Positions 1-5,085 of a stretch of 5,448 bases of DNA are shown one piece after another. A program made the translations under genes and the position numbers. Each line of letters opens with the position of its first letter. The stretch's first letter is position 1. The stretch is from UBA6921 sp031363085 (GTDB lineage: Bacteria; Pseudomonadota; Gammaproteobacteria; SG8-11): the NCBI GenBank assembly GCA_031363085.1, contig JANLTU010000252.1, positions 1-5,448 of the forward strand, read 5' to 3'. Under the pieces are notes generated by a model. That model worked only from the letters and a program-made list of their open reading frames with translations, made no database searches and had not been told where the DNA came from.

Positions 1-1
1 T

Positions 2-643
2 GCGTACTCCAAGCCCAACAAAACGTTTACTCCCGCCATACTGAAAGAAATCGCCGAATCGGGCTGCAAGTTTCTATTGTGGGGGGTTGAAAGCGGCAAC
101 CAGCGGGTTCTCGACTTAATGGGCAAGGGCACAAAAGTCGATGAAATTTCCGAGGTGATGAAAAACGCACATGCGGTCGGCGTTGAGAATCACATCTTCA
201 TTATTTGCGGCTTCCCCACCGAGACCCACGATGAGTTTGCCGACACGCTGCGCTTTCTGCTCGACAACAAAGACTACATCTACGCAATCCAAAGCGGCCC
301 CTTCGGGCTGGATGTCGGATCGCCCATTAGTAAAGATCCCAAGAAATTTGGAATTGTAAAGACCTGGGTGCATACCGAAACTCCATTAGGCGCGCAACTG
401 GCCTATAGTTGTCCCAGCGGGGTGTCAATGGAAGAGGCATGGCAGAATTATCTACGGGCGCTGCCACTGTTCCGACCGTTTCATCCGCACGCCAATCTGG
501 CGGCGTATTACCGCGACCATGCGCTGCTGATCTACAAGCGTATGGGTTCCAAGCTGCGGCCCGAGCTTCGACAGTTCCCCGACATCACCGAGGTTCTGCC
601 CGAGCCCTTGATACAAAGAGCTCCCGCATCACTCGCGGTTTAG
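2..643 (+). CDS. Radical SAM protein, C-terminal part (B12-binding-domain type), 5' end outside window
   Basis: Seen: an open frame runs from the window edge to TAG at 641-643 and gives 213 residues with no start in view, so the N-terminus is missing. An internal TTG at 77 is not a credible start because conserved family sequence continues upstream of it. The stretch GCKFLLWGVESGNQRVLDLM (residues 21-40), followed by KGT, and then IICGFPTET about 30 residues later are the hallmark C-terminal half of the radical SAM barrel in proteins that often carry an N-terminal cobalamin-binding domain. The glycine/glutamate strand (GVESG) and GFPTET help bind S-adenosylmethionine in that family. The CxxxCxxC cluster motif would lie upstream of the window. 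A further C-terminal segment (about residues 100-213) contains an 'SPISKDPKKFGI' motif typical of these enzymes. Known: such proteins catalyse radical methylations or rearrangements in the cytoplasm. The substrate cannot be inferred here. The next gene starts 470 bases downstream, so operon linkage is doubtful. Confidence 0.9.
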   Translation, partial: AYSKPNKTFTPAILKEIAESGCKFLLWGVESGNQRVLDLMGKGTKVDEISEVMKNAHAVGVENHIFIICGFPTETHDEFADTLRFLLDNKDYIYAIQSGPFGLDVGSPISKDPKKFGIVKTWVHTETPLGAQLAYSCPSGVSMEEAWQNYLRALPLFRPFHPHANLAAYYRDHALLIYKRMGSKLRPELRQFPDITEVLPEPLIQRAPASLAV

Positions 644-673
644 GGCAACTCCGGGTGGGTTCGTAAACCGGGC

Positions 674-847
674 CAAGCTTGCGCTATTGTCTTTTTCGTC
701 CCTGAACGGATCGTCGGTGAATATCTGACGCCACGATCCGCAGGGGCGGGGAGGTTGTGCATCACATAGAAACAACTGGACGTTAAATAATGAGGTAGCG
801 AAACTGGGTGATGCTAAGTAATGACTTATATGCAATAACGCAAGCTT
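674..847. repeat. Palindromic repeat element, copy A, with terminal inverted repeats
   Basis: Seen: the ends are inverted copies of each other. caagcttgcgctattg at 674-689 matches the reverse complement of caataacgcaagcttg at 832-847 in 15 of 16 positions. Inside lies a strongly palindromic core (687-752, listed separately). After an 11-base segment (753-763) come 24 bases (764-787) that recur downstream at 2442-2465 with two differences. Part of the terminal match is the 8-base palindrome caagcttg, so the terminal inverted repeat is somewhat less striking than its length suggests. No target-site duplication is evident outside 674 and 847. Inference: a small non-autonomous element of MITE or REP-like type, without coding capacity. 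The exact boundaries are provisional. Confidence 0.6.
687..752. repeat. 66-bp identical direct repeat, copy A core; long imperfect hairpin
   Basis: Seen: these 66 bases recur without a mismatch at 2375-2440, in the same orientation. The block folds on itself. Positions 697-704 pair with 741-748 (one G-T), 707-714 (cggatcgt) with 733-740 (acgatccg), and 716-719 with 729-732 (one G-T). The stem has bulges at AA 705-706 and C 715, and a nine-base loop at 720-728. In a + strand transcript 693-696 could also pair with 749-752 through G-U and A-U pairs, which would take the stem exactly to the end of the conserved block. It lies about 50 bases after the radical SAM stop codon. There is no T-run after the hairpin on either strand, so it is not an ordinary intrinsic terminator. 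Confidence 0.9.
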
Positions 848-1100
848 GATTCAGCAGTGCGTAGCCTCAAGCCTGAATCTGTTGATTACCATAGCCATGT
901 ATAGCGACGTAGTTGGCGGGAATAATGCCATTATGCAAGCCTGACCTAGTTTTTGTGGCGACGGTACGCCGCAAGCTGCCGCCGAGCGCCGCCCAGAAAA
1001 CAGGGGGCAACAATGCAAGTGCAGCGAGCCAGCGTGGAGTGATTGCATTTGGTAACGCTTTGGTTGGTTGTAGTAACCCTTCTTAAAAAATAAATTCGTA
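848..1100. other. Unassigned intergenic region upstream of the exported-protein gene
   Basis: About 250 bases without a credible gene: reading frames are short, lack ribosome binding sites and resemble no family I recognise. Seen: ccattatgcaagcctg at 929-944 matches the terminal inverted repeat of the neighbouring element (as it appears in copy B) at about 13 of 16 positions, so further decayed repeat sequence may be present. The motif caagcctga also occurs at 868-876. This region must contain the promoter of the downstream gene if that gene is transcribed alone, but I see no convincing -35/-10 pair. Confidence 0.5.
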
Positions 1101-1106
1101 AAGGAG
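1101..1106 (+). promoter_or_regulatory. Shine-Dalgarno site of the exported-protein gene
   Basis: AAGGAG lies seven bases before the ATG at 1114, an optimal spacing. It follows an A/T-rich stretch (1082-1100), which should keep the initiation site unstructured. It fixes the start codon, and the signal peptide beginning directly at that ATG agrees. Confidence 0.85.
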
Positions 1107-1113
1107 AATCACC

Positions 1114-2223
1114 ATGTTCACGCTGTCGTTTCCGCTTCGCTTCCAAGCCGCATTCATCGCAAGCCTGCTCAGCGCCACTGTGTTCGCACAGGGGGTTGGC
1201 CCCCTCAAGGAATTTGTCAACGGCGAGAAAGCCAATGCCGCAGACGTGAATGCCAATTTCACTGCGGTTAGAGATGCGGTAAATAATAATAGTGACACAC
1301 TCGATAAAGTCACAGCAGTGGTAAACGAAATTAACGTCAATCGTGGAGGGAATTTCATTCCCAATGCAGGTTTCGAAAATGGTCTTACGGGTTGGAGCGC
1401 GGTTGCACCTTCCACTGGTGCGCTGGGGCGCGTGGGGGGCGTGAACGGACCATTCGGCCAATACGCGATAGAAAATCCGCCCGGCACCGTGGTGTGGGCT
1501 AGCAGCGAGCAGTGGATCGCGCTTGATCAGATCAGCACGAAATCCTTTTATGTGTCGGGAAATTTCCGTCGCTTACCACCCGCTGGGTCAGGCAGTGTTT
1601 ACTTAGTTGTGCGGTTGCGCGACAAAGATGGTGCTGAAATTAGTGGAGACAGTATTTGGTGGTACTACGCCGCTGTTGCCACGCCGCCATTAAATCAATG
1701 GACCAGTTACAAGACCGAGTTTGGCGTTAATACCGCCCGCCCGCTGCCTGTCAACGCGAAATTTGCCACGGTGGCCTTTATCCTCAACAACAACGGCGCA
1801 GCGGCCGGAAACCACGTTTATCAAGCGCAGGGATTGGAGATCAGCGAAAACGCGCACGCCAGCTTCGTGTGCAAGGGCGATATGGTGTCGTTCGGTGGTG
1901 GTTGTATTAGCCCATTACAACCAACAGATGGGGCGCCAGTCGCCTCTGATTTCTATGTTGCCCAAGACGCTTGCATGAGCAAATATCAGGGTTCAGTGTG
2001 TATGTATCACGAGCTAGTGCGAGCCTGTGCCAGTGGCGCTATTACCAATGTTGGTGCAGTAGGTAAGCTCAATGTCTGGATGGGGGATCATGGCTTGGCG
2101 CTGGCAGGAAACACCGACGACGAATACCTGGTGAGCAATCTCGCTGGAGGTCCCTGTGGTGCCAATATGGATGGGCCACCTGAACACAGTAACGCACTCA
2201 ACTACTACCGCTGTTGCCGATAA
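1114..2223 (+). CDS. Exported modular protein: signal peptide, coiled-coil stalk, carbohydrate-binding-like domain, Cys-rich C-terminal domain
   Basis: Seen: 369 residues starting at an ATG with a strong AAGGAG. Residues 1-25 form a Sec signal peptide with a hydrophobic core and a VFA|Q cleavage site at 25/26. Residues 30-75 hold 'FVNGEKANAADVNANF' followed by a short heptad-like coiled coil; this 'VNxNF' stalk motif is common at the mature N-terminus of secreted bacterial proteins. Residues 80-245 begin with NFIPNAGFENGLTGW, the pattern that opens CBM4/9-like jelly-roll domains, and continue as a beta-rich, tryptophan-containing module. Residues 250-369 carry all eight cysteines (253, 264, 287, 296, 305, 348, 367, 368) and end in YYRCCR; the even number and strict localisation suggest disulfide bonds in the periplasm or outside the cell. 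Known: such C-terminal domains occur in secreted, lectin-like or fibre-like proteins. Inference: an extracellular or surface glycan-binding protein, possibly oligomeric through its stalk. There are no catalytic motifs, sorting signal or lipobox, and the ligand is unknown. Gaps of over 400 bases and repeats on both sides suggest a stand-alone unit. Confidence 0.85.
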   Translation: MFTLSFPLRFQAAFIASLLSATVFAQGVGPLKEFVNGEKANAADVNANFTAVRDAVNNNSDTLDKVTAVVNEINVNRGGNFIPNAGFENGLTGWSAVAPSTGALGRVGGVNGPFGQYAIENPPGTVVWASSEQWIALDQISTKSFYVSGNFRRLPPAGSGSVYLVVRLRDKDGAEISGDSIWWYYAAVATPPLNQWTSYKTEFGVNTARPLPVNAKFATVAFILNNNGAAAGNHVYQAQGLEISENAHASFVCKGDMVSFGGGCISPLQPTDGAPVASDFYVAQDACMSKYQGSVCMYHELVRACASGAITNVGAVGKLNVWMGDHGLALAGNTDDEYLVSNLAGGPCGANMDGPPEHSNALNYYRCCR

Positions 2224-2271
2224 CGCTGGAGGAATTTGGAAGCTATACCAGGCTTGCGTTATTGTATTTTG

Positions 2272-2365
2272 TGCCCCTACATAATCCTCAGGCGGTGGGA
2301 ATTTCCCCCTTGGAAAAAGGGGGAGTGGAGTCGCGCAATACCTACCTGAGAATAGTGTAGAGGCA
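2272..2365. mobile_element. MITE-like insertion (about 94 bp) nested in repeat copy B
   Basis: Seen: the terminal segments 2272-2292 and 2345-2365 are inverted repeats that match in 17 of 21 positions. The centre contains a perfect hairpin (2304-2311 with 2317-2324, loop ggaaa) made of a C-run and a G-run. The unit is bracketed by 13-bp direct repeats, tattgtattttgt, at 2260-2272 and 2366-2378, which look like a target duplication. Copy A of the outer repeat has no such segment at the corresponding place (after 690). The element encodes nothing. Known: short CCCCCTT/AAGGGGG hairpin elements are scattered through many bacterial genomes. The mobilising transposase cannot be identified here. A 13-bp duplication is longer than most transposases make, and the copy A sequence lacks seven of those bases, so part of the direct repeat may have another origin. 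Confidence 0.6.
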
Positions 2366-2374
2366 TATTGTATT

Positions 2375-2440
2375 TTGTCTTTTTCGTCCCTGAACGGATC
2401 GTCGGTGAATATCTGACGCCACGATCCGCAGGGGCGGGGA
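2375..2440. repeat. 66-bp identical direct repeat, copy B core; long imperfect hairpin
   Basis: Seen: identical over 66 bases to 687-752, in the same orientation and 1,688 bases further on. The same stem forms, with inner arms at 2395-2402 and 2421-2428. Full identity in the palindromic core, against divergence and indels on both sides, points to recent duplication, gene conversion or selection on the core. It lies about 150 bases after the exported-protein stop codon and about 220 bases before the phosphoesterase start. Confidence 0.9.
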
Positions 2441-2650
2441 TACATAGAAACAACCGGATGTTAAAATTGACGTAAGCGTGTCCCGCCTAACACGGTGCTT
2501 TCAGCTTAGCAAAAGTACTGCGCCGTAATATTTCGCTTTGCGGATGTTTAATCTCCCGCTGGCGTCCTCCACAAAACTCCACTACCTTTTATTCCATTGT
2601 GCACTCCGCGTGCGCATCGAATGCGATGCCGACTGAGCATCTTTACTGGG

Positions 2651-2656
2651 AGGAGG
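2651..2656 (+). promoter_or_regulatory. Shine-Dalgarno site that decides the start of the phosphoesterase gene
   Basis: AGGAGG, a full anti-16S match, ends five bases before ATG 2662. The frame is open further upstream to a GTG at 2599, but that codon has no comparable site. The ATG at 2662 is therefore preferred. Confidence 0.85.
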
Positions 2657-2661
2657 ACAGC

Positions 2662-4977
2662 ATGATCATTTCCGTCATTAATTGTTCTAAAACACTTACC
2701 GATGAACAGGTGTTGGGTGCCATCCGCGCGATCAACCGGCAGATTGCCGAGGACTTCGAACCTTATTGGAGTTTTGGCGCCACGCTGCGTCTCGAAGGCG
2801 CGGTGGGTGATGTGCCGGATAAACAAAAGCTGCAAGAGATGCGCGGCGACGCGATCCTGTATTTATGGGACAAAGCCGATGTCGCCGACGCCCTGGGTTA
2901 TCACGAGTCGAATAATCGCGGCATCCCCTATGGTTTTATTTTCACCACGCTGTGCAAACAGCTTAAGGAGAGCTGGACGGTCACGCTCTCGCATGAGGCG
3001 CTGGAACTCATCGGCGACGCGCAGGGCAATTTGCTGGTGCAAGGGCCGCATCCGGAAAATCCGGAGCAAGAAGTTTTTCACTGGTTCGAGATGTGCGATG
3101 CAGTGCAAGCGCAGAGTTATTTCATCGACGACGTCGCGGTGGCCAATTTTGTTTTGCCGCTTTATTTCACGGTGGGTGAACAAGAAGGGGGGCGCAACGA
3201 TTTTCTGGGCAGAACCGTCAAGGGCAAGGGGCTGCGCTCGTTTGGTGTGAGCCCGGGCGGGTATATCGGTTATTACGATCCGCGCACGCGCAGCCATGAG
3301 AGCTACGCGGCGCCCGATGACCAACAGGCCCAGCAGCGCATCAAGATCAAGGGCGCCAGTAAAGTCGGCCGGGGGTATGTGCGCAAACGCAGTCAGGCTA
3401 CTATGGTCAAGGAAGACGAGCATCTGCGCGTGCTGGGCGCGAACGCGCTGGCCCCAAGCGCAGACCCGATTCGCCATGTCGTGGTACTGATGCTGGAAAA
3501 CCGTTCCTTCGATCATCTGCTTGGCGATGCCACGCGCATTTATCCTGATCTTGACGGCATTCCACGACACGGCCCGCGTTACAGCAATGTGTCGACCAAG
3601 AGCGGCACCCGTTACGAGCAAACCCCGCTGGCAGCCACCAAGATCAGCGTCGATGTCGGCCATGAACATGCGGATACGCTAAAGCAACTGGGCGGCGGCG
3701 GCACGCCACCGATGGGTGGATTTATCGACGCATATTTAGCGGTGCCAGGTGTGAACGAAGCCAATGCGGATCAGCTCGCGCAGGTGATGGCCTATTTTCC
3801 CATGGGCGATACCCCGGCCGGCGACAGCTTGCCCGCACTGCACGCGCTGGCGCGCAATTTTCTGGTCTGCGATCACTGGTTTTCTTCGATGCCGGGGCCG
3901 ACCTGGCAGAATCGTTTTTTCGCGCACAGCGGCACCTGTCTTGGCCACGTGATGATGCCGTCGCGGCAGCACCCCGAATATTTGCGTATTTACGATCAAG
4001 ACACGCTCTACAATCGTCTCGGCGACGCCGGAAAAAACTGGCGCATTTATCATGATGGCTTTCCACAAAGCATCGTGCTGAAAAAACTGCTGCCCAACTT
4101 GCTCACTTCGCATTACACCTCCATGGCTGATTTTTACAAAGACGCGCGCGGCCCGGCGGATAAATTTCCAGACTACACTTTCATCGAGCCGCGCTATTTC
4201 AGCCCGAATGAAAATGATCAACACCCGCCCTCCGACATCGCCCCCGGCGATCAGCTCATCGCCAACGTTTACAATGCGCTGCGCGGCAACGAGGCGCTGT
4301 GGAAATCCACGCTGTTGGTCGTGACCTACGACGAACACGGCGGCTTTTTCGATCACGTCCCGCCGCCCGCAACCATCGCGCCGGACGGCAACACCGCCGA
4401 ATACAGTTTCGCGCGGCTGGGCGTGCGCGTGCCGACAATTTTGGTCTCGCCGTGGCTGGCGCGCGGCGTATGCAAAACTCAATTCGATCACACCAGCCTG
4501 TTGCGCTACGCCTGCGATAAATGGGGCTTGCCGCCGCTGGGCCGCCGCACCGCGCCCGAGGCCGGCGTATTTCAAGCCAACAGCTTCGCGTCGGAACTCA
4601 CCAAGCTCGGCGCGCCGCGCACCGACACGCCCGTCACAATCACCGGCCGTGCGATGCCCAGAGCACGCGCTGTCGCCGTGGAGCCGCCCATCGAGGGTTC
4701 GCGTGAAGCCTTGTTGTGCTATCTCGCCAGCTTAGCGGCTGACAGTCTCGAAACGCCAAAGCACGCCGCGCGCAAAACCGGCGCCCAGGCCGCCGCCGCG
4801 CCGGACAAGACACTCCACAAACTTTCCGACTCACAGTTGCACGCGCTCGCCGAACAACGCTTCGAGCAAATGCTCGGTGCCAAACCCAGCGTGGACCCCA
4901 CTACGCCCACCGCTGAACAGACAGCGACCCGACCCGCGCGTAAACGTAAACGCGTCGCAGCGAAAAAGAAGCCGTAA
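2662..4977 (+). CDS. Two-domain protein: N-terminal SHExxE metallopeptidase-like domain fused to a phospholipase C/AcpA-type phosphoesterase
   Basis: Seen: 771 residues from the ATG chosen by its AGGAGG. Residues 1-205 resemble a family I recall as uncharacterised, peptidase-like proteins: an opening 'ISVINCSK', GYH at 79-81, LSHEALEL at 109-116 (H111, E112, E115), EMCD at 143-146, a 'VANFVLPLYF' strand at 160-169 and a closing GGY at 199-201. Residues 272-625 are a PF04185 phosphoesterase: HVVVLMLENRSFDHLLG (metal ligands E279, N280), CDHWFSSMPGPTWQNR with likely nucleophile T414, FIEP at 507-510, TYDEHGGFFDH at 555-565 (metal ligands D557, E558) and DHTSLLR at 609-615. Residue roles are by analogy with Francisella AcpA and Pseudomonas haemolytic phospholipase C. 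Residues 700-771 are an Ala/Pro-rich linker ending in a basic tail (ARKRKRVAAKKKP). Known: the phosphoesterase family hydrolyses phospholipid head groups or phosphomonoesters and is usually exported by Tat. Here no signal peptide is visible, which is odd. The substrate (phospholipid or phosphomonoester) cannot be decided. The phosphoesterase assignment is firm; the N-terminal one is tentative. Confidence 0.92.
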   Translation: MIISVINCSKTLTDEQVLGAIRAINRQIAEDFEPYWSFGATLRLEGAVGDVPDKQKLQEMRGDAILYLWDKADVADALGYHESNNRGIPYGFIFTTLCKQLKESWTVTLSHEALELIGDAQGNLLVQGPHPENPEQEVFHWFEMCDAVQAQSYFIDDVAVANFVLPLYFTVGEQEGGRNDFLGRTVKGKGLRSFGVSPGGYIGYYDPRTRSHESYAAPDDQQAQQRIKIKGASKVGRGYVRKRSQATMVKEDEHLRVLGANALAPSADPIRHVVVLMLENRSFDHLLGDATRIYPDLDGIPRHGPRYSNVSTKSGTRYEQTPLAATKISVDVGHEHADTLKQLGGGGTPPMGGFIDAYLAVPGVNEANADQLAQVMAYFPMGDTPAGDSLPALHALARNFLVCDHWFSSMPGPTWQNRFFAHSGTCLGHVMMPSRQHPEYLRIYDQDTLYNRLGDAGKNWRIYHDGFPQSIVLKKLLPNLLTSHYTSMADFYKDARGPADKFPDYTFIEPRYFSPNENDQHPPSDIAPGDQLIANVYNALRGNEALWKSTLLVVTYDEHGGFFDHVPPPATIAPDGNTAEYSFARLGVRVPTILVSPWLARGVCKTQFDHTSLLRYACDKWGLPPLGRRTAPEAGVFQANSFASELTKLGAPRTDTPVTITGRAMPRARAVAVEPPIEGSREALLCYLASLAADSLETPKHAARKTGAQAAAAPDKTLHKLSDSQLHALAEQRFEQMLGAKPSVDPTTPTAEQTATRPARKRKRVAAKKKP

Positions 4978-5035
4978 GGCAGAAACGGTGGGGGTCGATG
5001 TGTGGAAGTGGTTCAGCAGCGACCAAGGTGTATTG

Positions 5036-5085
5036 GTAGGGTGGGCACCGCCCACCGAAAACCGGGTGGGCGGTACCCACCCTAC
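5036..5085. repeat. Dispersed 50-bp palindromic repeat (GTAGGGTGGGC family)
   Basis: Seen: two 21-base arms, 5036-5056 and 5065-5085, are reverse complements with one mismatch, around an eight-base loop (gaaaaccg). It begins 59 bases after the phosphoesterase stop codon. Known, from recollection rather than a search: arms beginning GTAGGGTGGGC and containing ACCGCCCACC recur in intergenic DNA of many proteobacteria and are often wrongly translated as 'VGTAHP' or 'VGGAHPT' peptides. With no T-run following on either strand it is not a classical terminator, though the hairpin could protect the 3' end of the mRNA from degradation. Confidence 0.85.

Larger units (their letters stand above)
2250..2480. 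repeat. Palindromic repeat element, copy B, interrupted by a nested insertion
   Basis: Seen: the left end caggcttgcgttattg (2250-2265) matches the left end of copy A (674-689) with two differences. The conserved core follows only after an insertion, at 2375-2440. The 24 bases at 2442-2465 match 764-787 of copy A with two changes, but the 11 bases 753-763 of copy A are represented by a single T. The right end is degenerate: 2465-2480 matches the expected inverted terminus in about 11 of 16 positions, and about 40 bases present in copy A before its right end are missing. Both copies have the same orientation and each follows the 3' end of a gene. Confidence 0.5.

Noticed and set aside
697..752. 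Repeat hairpin as an intrinsic transcription terminator
   Set aside because: The T-run precedes the hairpin on the + strand, and no T-run follows it on either strand.
753..800. Integron attC site: GTTAAAT at 782-788 fits GTTRRRY
   Set aside because: Copy B has GTTAAAA instead, and no complementary RYYYAAC box lies at the right distance upstream of either copy. GCCTAAC near 2485 also lacks a partner.
629..835. Minus-strand reading frame sharing 'PRPCGSWRQIFTDDPFRDEKD' with another at 2014-2445
   Set aside because: The shared peptide is just the translation of the 66-bp repeat. Neither frame has a ribosome binding site or family features.
1049..1076. Promoter TTGGTA / TAGTAA before the exported-protein gene
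   Set aside because: It matches consensus at about four and three of six positions with a 16-base spacer, which is not better than chance.
2599..2661. GTG at 2599 as start of the phosphoesterase gene, adding 21 residues
   Set aside because: It has no good ribosome binding site, and the added residues look neither like a signal peptide nor like domain sequence. ATG 2662 has AGGAGG at ideal spacing.
2863..3669. Long minus-strand frames inside the phosphoesterase gene (also 3736-4575)
   Set aside because: They are shadows of a coding region whose + strand frame carries clear catalytic motifs. Their own translations are compositionally odd and unrecognisable.
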